Shown here one piece after another: positions 34,161-43,355 of a stretch of DNA of 64,000 nucleotides. The stretch's first letter is position 1, and each line of letters opens with the position of its first letter. The notes beneath the pieces were generated by a model that worked only from the letters and a program-made list of their open reading frames with translations, did not search any database and had not been told where the DNA came from. This DNA is from Sphingosinicella microcystinivorans (GTDB lineage: Bacteria; Pseudomonadota; Alphaproteobacteria; Sphingomonadales; Sphingomonadaceae): assembly GCF_003634215.1 (NCBI RefSeq), contig NZ_RBWX01000008.1, forward strand, positions 248,001-312,000, written 5' to 3'. A program made the position numbers and the translations under genes.

Positions 34161-36215
34161 ATGCAGACGCCGTCCATCCGCGAATGGGGTCGGGAATGGG
34201 GCCAATCCGGCCGCGACACCTGGGATCGGTTGCCGAACCCGGCGAAGCTTGCGCTCAAGGCCTTGCTTTGGGTGGTAGGCGTGCTTTTCTTGCTGTGGCT
34301 GATCCTGTTTATCACCAAGGGACGCTTTCTTGAGCGGCCCTTCGAGCGGATCGCGACCAATATCGTAGGCCGCGAGGTGAGCGTCGGCGGCGATTTCCAG
34401 TTGTATTCGAATCCGCACATCAAATTTCGCGCCGAAAAGCTCGTCGTCGCCAACCCCGCGTGGGCCGAGGGCGAGCGGTTCATCGATTCGGAGCTGATCG
34501 ATCTTCGGATCGACATTCTGCGCCTGATCTTCGGAGATGTTCTGTTCCGGCGCGCGACGCTGAAAGACACGCATTTCGCCCTTGAGTGGGACGAGGCCGG
34601 CGTTCGCAACAGCTGGACTTTCGGCGAGACAGGCGGCGAGCCTTTCCGCCTGCCGAAAATCCGCGAGGCAGCGATCGCGGGAACCTCGCTCGCCTACCGC
34701 GATCCACCGCGCCAGCTTTTCGCCGATCTCAGCTTCGCGCCGATTTCCGCGCGCTCCAACCGCTTCGGCCAGTCGATTGGCTTTCAAGGGCGCGGCACAT
34801 CCATGCGCGAGCCCTTCCGCGTGAGTGGCCGCCTGGAAAGCCCGAACGCCACCGCCGCCGGGGGCAGAAACGATATGACGGCCCGAATCGAGGTCGGCGA
34901 CAGTCGCATCGATGTCGCCGGCACCCTGCCCGGCGTCACCGAACTCGAAGGTGCGCTGCTCAATCTTCATGCCGAGGGCGGTAATCTGGCGACACCCTTT
35001 CTGCTGCTGGGCGTCGCCGTACCCGAAACCCGGCGCTTCGACCTCGGCGGCGAACTCCGACCGGTGGGCAACGAATGGCGTATGACCAAGATCGCCGGAA
35101 CGTTCGGCGACAGCGATCTTTCCGGCAGCATGACCGTGCGAACCGGCGGCGAGCGCCTGTTCATCGCGGCGGACCTCGCCAGTCGCGCGCTCGATATTCT
35201 GGATGCCGGGCCTTGGATCGGCATACCGCCTGAACGGCTGGACCGCATGGGCGGCAAAGGCGCGATCACCAGCGAAGGCGGGCGGCCGCGCGTGCTGCCT
35301 AACGCGCCGCTGAACGCTGACGGACTGAGCCGGTTCGATGCGCGGATCGCCTACCGCGCCGCTGCGGTTCGCACCGGCACGATCCCACTTCAGAACCTGC
35401 AGCTAACGCTGGGGCTCGATAACCGGCTGCTGACGCTGAAGCCTGTCCGCTTCGACTTCGCGGGTGGCACGCTGACCGGAAACATCGATCTCAACGCCCG
35501 CCGGTCGCCAGTGGTGACACGCTATGATGTGAACCTGAGCCCGGTCCGCATCTCTGAACTGTTAAGGGGCTTCGATATAGACGGCACCGGAACCAAGGGC
35601 GTTCTGAAAGGCCGTTTGACGCTCACCGGCTACGGCAACGACGTGCGCGAGTCGCTGGGCTCGGCGAACGGGCGCATTGCCGTGATCCTGCCCCAAGGCG
35701 ATTTCTGGCTCCGCAATGCCGAGCTTCTGGAACTCGACATCGGCGATTTCGTGGAAGCCGCGCTCGGCAAAAAGCTGAAGGAACCCGCACGCATCCGGTG
35801 CGGTCTGATCGCCTTTACCGTGAAGAACGGCGTAGGTCGCGCGGACCCCATCTTCATCGATACCCGCAAGAACGTGATCCGGGGCGGCGGCACCATCAGC
35901 TTCAAGGATGAGAGCCTCGATCTTGCCGTGGAGGCGGACGCGAAGAACCCCAGCCTGTTTTCCGGCCAGTCGCCGATCGGCATCGGCGGATGGTTCGCGG
36001 CGCCCACTGTGAATCCGATCTCCGGCGAGTTGATCGGTCGTGCGGCTGCGGGCGGCGTGCTGGGCGCGCTGATCTCGCCGCTTGCCGCGCTGGTCGCCTT
36101 TATCGATCTCGGCGATGAAGAGGACACCAACTGCGCGCCGGTGCTCGCCGGGGCGAATGGCGCGGCGGTGCGGGCGGCGGACAAGGCCGCCGAAAAGAAG
36201 AGGTCGGACGGCTAA
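34161..36215 (+). CDS. AsmA family membrane-anchored protein
   Basis: The 684-residue protein has an N-terminal membrane helix (about residues 28-50), then the AsmA domain (RFLERPFERIATNIVGREVS then LYSNPHIKFRAEKLVVANP) and a C-terminal AsmA_2-like region (VILPQGDFWLRNAELLELDI). AsmA-like proteins span the periplasm and are linked to phospholipid transport to the outer membrane. Its end overlaps that of the convergent hisN-like gene by 4 nt. Confidence 0.88.
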   Translation: MQTPSIREWGREWGQSGRDTWDRLPNPAKLALKALLWVVGVLFLLWLILFITKGRFLERPFERIATNIVGREVSVGGDFQLYSNPHIKFRAEKLVVANPAWAEGERFIDSELIDLRIDILRLIFGDVLFRRATLKDTHFALEWDEAGVRNSWTFGETGGEPFRLPKIREAAIAGTSLAYRDPPRQLFADLSFAPISARSNRFGQSIGFQGRGTSMREPFRVSGRLESPNATAAGGRNDMTARIEVGDSRIDVAGTLPGVTELEGALLNLHAEGGNLATPFLLLGVAVPETRRFDLGGELRPVGNEWRMTKIAGTFGDSDLSGSMTVRTGGERLFIAADLASRALDILDAGPWIGIPPERLDRMGGKGAITSEGGRPRVLPNAPLNADGLSRFDARIAYRAAAVRTGTIPLQNLQLTLGLDNRLLTLKPVRFDFAGGTLTGNIDLNARRSPVVTRYDVNLSPVRISELLRGFDIDGTGTKGVLKGRLTLTGYGNDVRESLGSANGRIAVILPQGDFWLRNAELLELDIGDFVEAALGKKLKEPARIRCGLIAFTVKNGVGRADPIFIDTRKNVIRGGGTISFKDESLDLAVEADAKNPSLFSGQSPIGIGGWFAAPTVNPISGELIGRAAAGGVLGALISPLAALVAFIDLGDEEDTNCAPVLAGANGAAVRAADKAAEKKRSDG

Positions 36216-36982
36216 ACGAGCAGACGCCGAGAGACTTCGGGGAGCAGCGAGGCATCGCCGAGCGCGATGACGCTGCCATTGCTGTTCTGATCGAGGGGGC
36301 CGCCTTCCCAATCCGTCATCGAACCGCCCGCACCGATGACGATGGGGGCGAGCGCGGCGAAATCGTGGAGCTTGAGGTTCGCCTCGACGACGATGTCGAT
36401 GTGGCCCGCCGCGACGAGGCCGTAGTTGTAGCAATCCCCGCCGTAGACAAGCTGGCCCGCCGCGGCGGCGAGCGCTTCGAACCGCGTGCGTTCGGGCGCG
36501 TGGAAATACTGCGGGCCGGTAGAGGCGATAAGCGCCATCGAGAGCGCAGGGCAGCGGCGCGTGGTGACGATCCGACCGTTCAATGTCGTGGGCTCGCCCT
36601 CGGCTCCCGTCCAGCGGTCTCGTCCAATCGGCTGATCGATGATGCCGAGCACGGGGCGGCCCTCTTCGAGGAGCGCGATGAGCGTGCCGAAAATGGGACG
36701 CCCGGCGATGAAGCTGCGCGTGCCGTCGATGGGATCGAGGACCCAGACGCGCGAGGCACCGGGATTTGAAATTCCGAACTCCTCGCCGACGATGCCCTCC
36801 GCGGGACGCTCCGCATCGATAAGGGCGCGCATGGCGGTTTCGGCCGCGCGATCGGCGACGGTAACGGGTGAGGCGTCGCCCTTCGTCTCCACTTCCACCC
36901 GGGCACGGAACCAAGGCCGGATCGCTTCGCCCGCAGCGTCAGCGAGCCGGTGCGCGAAGGCGAGATCATCGGCGCGACTCAT
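36212..36982 (-). CDS. hisN: Histidinol-phosphatase, inositol-monophosphatase type
   Basis: The 256-residue protein of the IMPase family has metal-ligand motifs GEEFG, VWVLDPIDGTRSFI and the second site NLKLHDFAALAPIVIGAGG. The LHDFAALAPI variant and length match HisN of alphaproteobacteria and actinobacteria, which dephosphorylates L-histidinol phosphate; a general inositol/fructose phosphatase is the alternative. Confidence 0.85.
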   Translation of the reverse strand: MSRADDLAFAHRLADAAGEAIRPWFRARVEVETKGDASPVTVADRAAETAMRALIDAERPAEGIVGEEFGISNPGASRVWVLDPIDGTRSFIAGRPIFGTLIALLEEGRPVLGIIDQPIGRDRWTGAEGEPTTLNGRIVTTRRCPALSMALIASTGPQYFHAPERTRFEALAAAAGQLVYGGDCYNYGLVAAGHIDIVVEANLKLHDFAALAPIVIGAGGSMTDWEGGPLDQNSNGSVIALGDASLLPEVSRRLLV

Positions 36983-37060
36983 GGCGCACCCCGCAATGGT
37001 TCGACTTTCCTTGCCGGCGCGGCACCGCTAGCGTGCGCGAAATTTTTCAGGGAATCATGC

Positions 37061-37669
37061 ATGAAGCTCTACATGTCCTACACCTCGCCCTATGCGCGCA
37101 AGGTGCGTGTGTTCGTTCGCGAGCTCGACCTTGAGGACGCCGTCGACGAGGTGCCCGTGAATCCGCTGGAGGATCCGGACGAGCTGGTCTCCGTAAACCC
37201 CGTGTCGAAGATACCGGCGCTGATCACCGACGACGGAACGTCGGTGCACGACAGCCGCGTCATCCTCGCCTATCTCGCGAGCCTCAAGGATCCGGGAGAT
37301 CTTTACCCGGCACCGGGCGATCCGAAGCGCTGGGCCGCGATGACGCTTGCCGCGCATATCGACGCCATCCTCGACGCCGCCGTCGCGTGGCGCATGGAAA
37401 CCCAGCGGCAGCCGGGCGAGCGCTCCATCTTCTGGCAGGGCCGCTGGCGCGGGAAGATCGAGCGCGCGCTCGACGCGCTCCCCGCCATGCTGGATGCCGC
37501 CCCCAGCTATCGCCGCTACGCCGAAATGCTTTCGGTGATCGCGCTCGAGTATATCGATTTCCGGCACCCCGTGCTTGACTGGAAGCGGACCCGGCCCGAG
37601 CTTACCAAGCTCCACGACGAATGGGCTTCGCGTTCGTCGATGGTGGAAACACAGTTCCCGCAAGGCTGA
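37061..37669 (+). CDS. Glutathione S-transferase family protein
   Basis: The 202-residue protein has a GST N-domain: MKLYMSYTSPYARKVRVFVRE, then VNPVSKIPALITDDG and HDSRVILAYL. The helical C-domain is less conserved. An AGGGA site precedes the start at 37061. It is divergent from hisN. Substrate unknown; this is the third GST-like gene in the window. Confidence 0.9.
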   Translation: MKLYMSYTSPYARKVRVFVRELDLEDAVDEVPVNPLEDPDELVSVNPVSKIPALITDDGTSVHDSRVILAYLASLKDPGDLYPAPGDPKRWAAMTLAAHIDAILDAAVAWRMETQRQPGERSIFWQGRWRGKIERALDALPAMLDAAPSYRRYAEMLSVIALEYIDFRHPVLDWKRTRPELTKLHDEWASRSSMVETQFPQG

Positions 37670-37768
37670 GCCCCGGCATCGTTCTGGTGCCGGTATAATT
37701 TACATTCTGAAAACTTGCTTTCGAAAACTCCAGAGAGACTCGCTCGGATTCCCGTGGATTCCTCTCGA

Positions 37769-37785
37769 CTGGCACAGGCGTTGCT
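37769..37785 (+). promoter_or_regulatory. Sigma-54 promoter of the fibro-slime PEP-CTERM gene
   Basis: CTGGCACAGGCGTTGCT gives TGGCAC-N5-TTGC, with GG at -24 and GC at -12 correctly spaced. Predicted start near 37797, about 50 nt before the ATG. It is the best promoter match in the window and requires an enhancer-binding activator, which is not encoded nearby. Confidence 0.75.
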
Positions 37786-37846
37786 TAAGGAGCCTCTACG
37801 GGGGGGCGCCGAAAGATGAAAAAGCGCCCGGACAGTGGAGGATGAC

Positions 37847-38596
37847 ATGAACATTCGCATTCTGGGCAGCGCCGCAACGGCCGTCGCACTTCTCGCGAGC
37901 ATGCCCGCAGACGCCGCATCGATCTCGCTTTCGGCGACGGTGCGCGATTTCTCGGCCGCGCATCCGGACTTCGAGGACGGTATCAGCGGCCTTGTTCCGG
38001 GCCTCGTCAGCAGCACGCTGAACGCTGAAGGCAATCCCGACTTCATCGGCGCGCCCGGTGCCGGCGCCATTTCGAGCGCAGCGTCGTTCGACCAGTGGTA
38101 CAAAGACGTGCCGGGCACGAACACGGCCTACACGATCAACCTGACGCTGAATGAAATTGCGCCGGGCTCGGGCATCTTCAGCTACGCCAACTCCGCCTTC
38201 TTCCCGATCGACGGCGTTGCGACGGACACCGAAGGCCGTCCTCACAACTACCACTTCACGCTCGAGCTCGAGACGAGCTTCACCTACCAGGGCGGCGAAG
38301 TGTTCAACTTTACGGGCGACGACGACCTGTGGGTCTACATCGACGGTCAGCTCTGCATGGACCTTGGTGGCGTGCACGGCGCGGTGTCCGGCTCGTGCAG
38401 CCTCGACTCGCTCGGCCTGACGGTAGGCGAAGACTATGCTTTCAAGCTGTTCTTCGCGGAGCGCCACACGACTGAATCGAACTTCCGGGTCGACACGACG
38501 ATCCTGCTTGAGGACACCTCCGTTCCGGAACCGGGCATGCTCGGGCTGCTCGGCCTCGGCCTCGTCGGCATGGGCGCACTTCGCCGCCGCCGCTGA
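37847..38596 (+). CDS. Fibro-slime domain PEP-CTERM surface protein
   Basis: The 249-residue protein has a signal peptide (cleavage after ADA), a PA14-related fibro-slime domain (about 25-220) with the characteristic NFTGDDDLWVYIDGQLCMDL and GGVH, and a C-terminal PEP-CTERM signal: VPEPGM, hydrophobic LGLLGLGLVGMGA, RRRR. Exosortase would anchor or release it into extracellular matrix. GGAGG before the ATG. Second PEP-CTERM gene of the window. Confidence 0.9.
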   Translation: MNIRILGSAATAVALLASMPADAASISLSATVRDFSAAHPDFEDGISGLVPGLVSSTLNAEGNPDFIGAPGAGAISSAASFDQWYKDVPGTNTAYTINLTLNEIAPGSGIFSYANSAFFPIDGVATDTEGRPHNYHFTLELETSFTYQGGEVFNFTGDDDLWVYIDGQLCMDLGGVHGAVSGSCSLDSLGLTVGEDYAFKLFFAERHTTESNFRVDTTILLEDTSVPEPGMLGLLGLGLVGMGALRRRR

Positions 38597-38621
38597 CCCT
38601 TGGCGAGCAGGCGAAAACATC

Positions 38622-38652
38622 GGGCGGCTCCTCGAGGGGCCGCCCTTTTTTT
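38622..38652 (+). terminator. Rho-independent terminator after the PEP-CTERM gene
   Basis: GGGCGGC and GCCGCCC form the base of a G/C hairpin with further G-T pairs inside, followed by T7. It lies 26 bp past the stop codon, so the PEP-CTERM gene is monocistronic. Confidence 0.9.
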
Positions 38653-38719
38653 CGCGCGTTGCGGATTACCGGGCGACAAGGTCATGGTCCTGTCAGGTGC
38701 TTCCGCTTAGACTCCGGCC

Positions 38720-39484
38720 ATGACCTACGATGCCCTCCCCCGTGTCATCAGCGCCATCGGCGAGCCCTATTTCCACGGTGTTGCAGCGCAGACGGTCTGC
38801 CATGCGCTCGGCTTCGACCTCTCTGCGCTGATCTTCCACCGGGGCGGACACGCAGAACCGCTTTTCCACGATTTTGACCGCATCGGCTGCACCCACGGCA
38901 TGGCAGCCTATGCCGCCGTCACCCATATGGCGAACCCGATGCTGCAGGCGTTGCCGGAAGGCGCAGTCCGTGCCCGCGACTTTGCCGTGCACGATGCGGC
39001 GGGCCTGCCAAGCGCCGAAACGCTGATCTGGACGGACACCGAGGAGCTCGGCTTCCGCACCCCAGGCTGGCCGGAGCGGCAAGAGGAGATCGGTCTCTAC
39101 GTTCCGGCAAGCGGCGGCACCCTGGAGCTGAGCCTTTACCGGGAGCGCGGGCGCACGGGCGCATCCGATGGGCAGCTCGCCAGCCTGGGCATGATCAGCA
39201 AACCGCTTGCAGCGGCGTTCGTGCGCCATGCAGCACTTTGCGCATTCCGCCCGGCAGCGCTCAGCGCCCGCGAACGCGACGTGTACGACCTCATCGTCCG
39301 CGGCTGTTCGACGGAGGCGGTCGCGCTTCGGCTCGGCATCAGCCGTCATACGGTGAAGGACCACCGCAAACATATTTTCCGCAAGCTCGGCGTCGGCTCG
39401 TTCGCGGAACTGATTGCACGGCACTGGGCGCGCGCAGCCCCCTCCTCGGAGGGATTGCTGCCGCACGGCACGACGGAGCACTGA
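38720..39484 (+). CDS. LuxR-family transcriptional regulator
   Basis: The 254-residue protein has an N-terminal ligand or sensor region (1-175, no known domain firmly recognised) and a C-terminal LuxR HTH (about 183-240; LSARERDVYDLIVRGCSTEA then VALRLGISRHTVKDHRKHIF). The N-terminal part is not a receiver (no phosphorylation site pattern). It lies 32 bp upstream of the aminotransferase gene on the same strand, so it probably controls or is co-expressed with it. Confidence 0.82.
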   Translation: MTYDALPRVISAIGEPYFHGVAAQTVCHALGFDLSALIFHRGGHAEPLFHDFDRIGCTHGMAAYAAVTHMANPMLQALPEGAVRARDFAVHDAAGLPSAETLIWTDTEELGFRTPGWPERQEEIGLYVPASGGTLELSLYRERGRTGASDGQLASLGMISKPLAAAFVRHAALCAFRPAALSARERDVYDLIVRGCSTEAVALRLGISRHTVKDHRKHIFRKLGVGSFAELIARHWARAAPSSEGLLPHGTTEH

Positions 39485-39516
39485 CGACTAAACCCAGCAG
39501 CATCGAGGTCGTTTCC

Positions 39517-40620
39517 ATGCGCTATGTCAGAATGCCGATCGAGGTCGAATCCCCTGAGGAGTACGGCTACGGCAACATCCGATACAATCTTTCCGAAAGC
39601 TCGATCACCGACCAGACGCTGTCGAGCCTCGGCCTTTCCGTCCCCGATCTGACGCTGCTTTACGGGGAACATCGCGGCGGCGAACGGCTGCGCACGCTGA
39701 TCGCGGCGGATGCGCCGAGCCTGAAACCCGACGACGTCCTCGTCTGCGGCGGCGCGGCAACGGCGCTGTTCATCATAGCGACCGCACTGCTCGGGCCTGG
39801 CGACCATCTCGTCGTGATCCGGCCCAACTATGCGACGAACCTTGAAACACCGCGCGCGATCGGCTGCGCGATCAGCCTCATCGATCTGAAGTTCGAAGAT
39901 GGCTTCCGCATCGACATAGGGCGCATCGCCGCCGCGATCACGCCGCGCACGAAGATCATCAGCGTCACCTGCCCGCACAATCCGACGGGCACGATGCTGA
40001 GCGAGGCCGAACTCCGCCAACTCGTGGACCTTGCGCGCGAGAACGGCTGCAAGCTGCTTGTCGACGAGACGTACCGCGAGCTTTCCTACGGCGGGATGCT
40101 GCCGCTCGCGGCATCGCTTGGCGTGCACGTGATCAGCGTGTCGTCGCTGTCGAAGGCTTTCGGCGTGCCCGGCATCCGCATCGGCTGGCTGATCACCACG
40201 GACCCGGCACTGCAGGAGCTGTTCCTCGCTGCGAAGGAGCAGATCAGCATCTGTGGAAGCGTTGTCGACGAGTGGATTGCCGAGCAGGTGCTGAGCCGCC
40301 GCGCCGCGCTGCTGACGCCGACGTTGGACGAGATGCGGGCGCGACTCGACCTCGTCAGCGACTGGATGGCGGGGGAGCCGCTTCTGGAATGGGTGAAGCC
40401 CTCAGGCGGCGTCGTGTGCTTCCCCCGGATGCGCGACGTGCCGCACAGCGGCACGGACGGCTTCTACAAGCGCCTGCTTGAAGCACACGGAACCTACGTG
40501 GGGCCGGGCCACTGGTTCGAGATGCCCGACACGCACTTCCGCCTCGGCTATGGCTGGACGACGCGCCCGGAGCTGGAAGCCGGGCTGAACGGCATTTCAA
40601 AGGCGCTGCGCGGCACCTGA
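39517..40620 (+). CDS. Class I/II PLP-dependent aminotransferase
   Basis: The 367-residue fold-type I enzyme has the PLP phosphate site VCGGAATALFI, the NPTGT motif (TCPHNPTGTMLS), the DETYREL pyridine-N Asp and the Schiff-base Lys in SSLSKAFGVPGIRIGW. The C-terminal FRLGYGW carries the substrate carboxylate Arg. Resembles amino-acid aminotransferases of the aspartate/aromatic class; substrate unknown. GAGG upstream of 39517 supports the start. Confidence 0.9.
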   Translation: MRYVRMPIEVESPEEYGYGNIRYNLSESSITDQTLSSLGLSVPDLTLLYGEHRGGERLRTLIAADAPSLKPDDVLVCGGAATALFIIATALLGPGDHLVVIRPNYATNLETPRAIGCAISLIDLKFEDGFRIDIGRIAAAITPRTKIISVTCPHNPTGTMLSEAELRQLVDLARENGCKLLVDETYRELSYGGMLPLAASLGVHVISVSSLSKAFGVPGIRIGWLITTDPALQELFLAAKEQISICGSVVDEWIAEQVLSRRAALLTPTLDEMRARLDLVSDWMAGEPLLEWVKPSGGVVCFPRMRDVPHSGTDGFYKRLLEAHGTYVGPGHWFEMPDTHFRLGYGWTTRPELEAGLNGISKALRGT

Positions 40621-40624
40621 GCGT

Positions 40625-41041
40625 TCAGGCAAAGCTCTCGATCAGAACATCCTGCGCGCCGTGCCAGAGCGCGCGCTTGCCGAGTGCGGGCAGTTGTTCC
40701 AGCCCTTCGACGATGGTGAGGAAATGATTGCCCGCGAGCTGGCCGAGCTTGCTCGCGAAGCACACCGCGCCATAGGCCAGCAGGATTTCCGTTTCGCTAT
40801 AACCGCCCGGGTAAAAGATCATCTGACCGGGCGCCGGATAGCTGGTCGCGTTCTCGAAGGTGAACGGAACCGATGCCTCCCCGAGCGGCACCCAGCAGCC
40901 TTCGCCGCTCCAGCGGACATGTACGAACTGCGTTTTGTACGGCAGCAGGGAGAGGAAATACCGACATGTCTCCGGCGCCCGTTCGTGTTCGAGAACGGCG
41001 AGGAAGACAAGGTCGCCGACGGTGATGCGGATATCGGCCAT
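40625..41041 (-). CDS. DUF3830 cyclophilin-like protein
   Basis: The 138-residue protein reads like DUF3830: HERAPETCRYFLSLLPYKTQ, HVRWSGEGCWVPLG, TSYPAPGQMIFYPGGYSETE and the highly conserved CFASKLGQLAGNHFLTI. The fold is cyclophilin-like but catalytic activity is not established. Start at 41041 with GGGAG upstream. Convergent with the aminotransferase (4 bp apart). Confidence 0.85.
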   Translation of the reverse strand: MADIRITVGDLVFLAVLEHERAPETCRYFLSLLPYKTQFVHVRWSGEGCWVPLGEASVPFTFENATSYPAPGQMIFYPGGYSETEILLAYGAVCFASKLGQLAGNHFLTIVEGLEQLPALGKRALWHGAQDVLIESFA

Positions 41042-41147
41042 GCGTACTCTCCCAGCGCGCCGCGCCACGAGCGGCGCGCGGACGCTACCGGCTGCTCCAA
41101 GGATTGCAACCGGGCAACCCATCGTCTGATCCGAGGAACTGCGCGTT

Positions 41148-41224
41148 GGTCGGGGAGAGAGGATTCGAACCTCCGGCCCCTGCCTCCCGAAGACAGTGCT
41201 CTACCAGGCTGAGCTACTCCCCGA
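41148..41224 (-). tRNA. tRNA-Pro(CGG)
   Basis: The minus strand folds into a 77-nt cloverleaf: acceptor CGGGGAG/CTCCCCG, D-stem GCTC/GAGC, anticodon stem CTGTC/GGCAG with loop TTCGGGA (anticodon CGG), T-stem GGAGG/CCTCT around TTCGAAT, discriminator A, and an encoded CCA. Reads CCG proline codons. No gene product uses it as an evident att site. Confidence 0.95.
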
Positions 41225-41276
41225 CGCGCAGGATTTGCCGCTGTGGGCGGGAGCCCTCGGGACAGCGGACGGCGGC

Positions 41277-41305
41277 TTATAGCGAGGGGGCCCTGCCCCC
41301 GCAAG
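41277..41305 (-). promoter_or_regulatory. Putative tRNA-Pro promoter
   Basis: On the minus strand TTGCGG and TATAAG are 17 bp apart. The tRNA 5' end is about 46 nt past the predicted start. Confidence 0.55.
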
Positions 41306-41307
41306 CC

Positions 41308-42612
41308 TCAGCTTCGCGCCGCCGTCATCATATCGTCAACGACCACGAACTTCTCGCGCGGGGCGCCGCCGCGCGCCCTTGCGACCTCGGCGGCGTCGAT
41401 CTTCTGCCACTCGCGGAACGTGACGATATCGATGCCCTTTTCGGCGGCGAGCGCATCGAGACCAGTGCGGCCTGCCTTGTCCGACGGCGTAATGTCGGAG
41501 GCGATCAGATCGGCGATTGCGAAGCCATCCGGCCGGTTCGTGCCGATGGTGCCCGTGGGACCGCGCCGCGCCCACCCGACACAATATAAGCCCGGTGCGA
41601 TGCGTCCATCCTGGTTCACGAAGCGGCCCCCGCGATCATCATAGGGCACGCCCGAGATTGGCAACGTGCGGTAGCCGATGCAGCTGACCACCATGCCGCA
41701 GGGGATGTCGATCATCTCTCCGGTGCCTTCGGCGCGGCCTTCGACAAGGCGGGTGCGTTCGAGGCGGAGCGCTTCCACCCTGCCCTCGCCCAGCACCTCG
41801 ACCGGACGGAGGAAGTAGTCGAAGTAGACGCGGACGGGCTTGTCCGGGTCCGGGGCGGTGGCGGCGAAGGCGCGCAGGGTAGCGACTACTTTGCGGAGAC
41901 CGGGTTCCAGCGCTTCGTCTTCCTCGACGGGCGGGAATGCTGCCGGATCGACGACCGGGGAGGCGCGGGCAAGCTCGCCCATCTCGCCGACCTCCTTGGG
42001 CGTGAAGCTCACCTGATGCGGGCCGCGGCGGCCGACGATGCGGATCAGCTTGACCTGCGACGTGCCGAGCGCATCGACGGCGTGCTGGACGATGTCCGCG
42101 CCTTCAAATTCCTCCGGCAGCTTCGCGAGGATGCGCGCGCAATCGATCGCGACATTGCCGTTGCCGATGACGACGACCGCATCGCTTCCGAGCGGCGGCG
42201 CGAGATCGACGAAATCGGGGTGCCCGTTGTACCAGCCGACGAATGCGGCTGAGCCGAGCACGCCCGGCAGATCCTCGCCCGGGATGCCGAGCGGGCGATC
42301 GGTGGGCGCGCCGGTCGCCAGCACCACAGCATCGTAGAGCCCGAGGAGTTCATCGACGGAGATGCCGCCATCGCCCACCGGCACATTGCCGACGAAGCGG
42401 ACATTGTCGGACAGCGCCGTCTTCTCGTAACGGCGCGACACCGCCTTGATCGACTGGTGATCGGGCGCGACGCCCGCCCGGATGAGGCCGAAGGGTGTGG
42501 GCAGCCGGTCGATGATGTCGATGCGCACATCGCCGCCGTTCAGCTTCTGGGCGGCTTCCGCTGTGTAGTAACCCGCCGGACCCGAACCGACGATCGCGAG
42601 CTGAAGCGTCAT
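41308..42612 (-). CDS. FAD-dependent ferredoxin/adrenodoxin-NADP reductase-like protein
   Basis: The 434-residue protein has FAD-binding GSGPAGYYTAEA, the characteristic LPTPFGLIRAGVAPDHQ of adrenodoxin reductase (FprA) types, NAD(P)-binding IGNGNVAIDCARIL, and the C-terminal GWARRGPTGTIGTNRPD. Transfers electrons between NADPH and ferredoxins. The start at 42612 (MTLQLAIV) has AAAGAG upstream. No ferredoxin gene adjoins. Confidence 0.93.
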   Translation of the reverse strand: MTLQLAIVGSGPAGYYTAEAAQKLNGGDVRIDIIDRLPTPFGLIRAGVAPDHQSIKAVSRRYEKTALSDNVRFVGNVPVGDGGISVDELLGLYDAVVLATGAPTDRPLGIPGEDLPGVLGSAAFVGWYNGHPDFVDLAPPLGSDAVVVIGNGNVAIDCARILAKLPEEFEGADIVQHAVDALGTSQVKLIRIVGRRGPHQVSFTPKEVGEMGELARASPVVDPAAFPPVEEDEALEPGLRKVVATLRAFAATAPDPDKPVRVYFDYFLRPVEVLGEGRVEALRLERTRLVEGRAEGTGEMIDIPCGMVVSCIGYRTLPISGVPYDDRGGRFVNQDGRIAPGLYCVGWARRGPTGTIGTNRPDGFAIADLIASDITPSDKAGRTGLDALAAEKGIDIVTFREWQKIDAAEVARARGGAPREKFVVVDDMMTAARS

Positions 42613-42695
42613 TAAGCTCTTTCCCACAGTCGTTTTTTCCGATGCTAGACTCGCAAGGCACGATGTAAAGACGCTTTGAGTGGGGGTCTTGCGTC

Positions 42696-43355
42696 GTGCT
42701 CGTTCTGTCTGGAATCGCCATCATCGTGCTCGGCTTCATGGCCCGGCTCAATCCGCTGCTCGTCGTGACGATCGCGGCGCTCGCGACGGGCATCGCCGCC
42801 GGGCTCGATCCGGTCGCGGTGGTTTCCGCGTTCGGCAAGGCATTCAACGACAATCGCTATGTGAGCGTCGTGTGGATCGTGCTGCCGGTGATCGGGCTGC
42901 TCGAGCGCTACGGACTGCAACAGCGCGCGCGGACACTGATCGCGGGCCTGAAGGGCGCGACCGTGGGCCGCCTGCTGATCATCTATCTGATCATTCGCCA
43001 GATCGCCGCCGCGCTCGGCCTCACCTCGATCGCCGGGCACGCGCAGACCGTGCGGCCGCTCGTCGCGCCGATGGCAGAGGCGGCGGCCGAAGCGCAGGGC
43101 GGGGGCGATGAAGAGACGCGCGAAGAGGTAAAAGCGATGGCGGCGGCGACCGACAATGTCGGGCTCTTCTTCGGCGAGGACATCTTCATCGCGATCGCCT
43201 CGATCCTGCTCATCAAGGGCACGTTCGAAACCTATGGCATCATCCTTGCGCCGCTCGAACTTTCGGTGTGGGCAATCCCGACCGCGATCGCGGCGCTGCT
43301 CATCCACGGCGCGCGGCTGATGCTGCTCGACCGGCGGCTGGGAGAGCGGACATGA
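42696..43355 (+). CDS. DUF969 membrane protein (putative 5-oxoproline transporter subunit)
   Basis: The 219-residue hydrophobic protein has DUF969 features: GFMARLNPLLVVTIAAL, FGKAFNDNRYVSVVWIVLPV and the later DNVGLFFGEDIFIAIASILL. The start is GTG with GGGGG upstream. Its partner DUF979 overlaps by 4 nt. The pair is named in some databases as a 5-oxoproline transporter (recalled, not checked); direct evidence here is only the genomic pairing. Confidence 0.85.
   Translation: MLVLSGIAIIVLGFMARLNPLLVVTIAALATGIAAGLDPVAVVSAFGKAFNDNRYVSVVWIVLPVIGLLERYGLQQRARTLIAGLKGATVGRLLIIYLIIRQIAAALGLTSIAGHAQTVRPLVAPMAEAAAEAQGGGDEETREEVKAMAAATDNVGLFFGEDIFIAIASILLIKGTFETYGIILAPLELSVWAIPTAIAALLIHGARLMLLDRRLGERT

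Noticed and set aside
41148-41224. tRNA-Pro as an integration site for a mobile element
   Set aside because: No integrase, direct repeat of the tRNA 3' end, or base-composition change is visible on either side.
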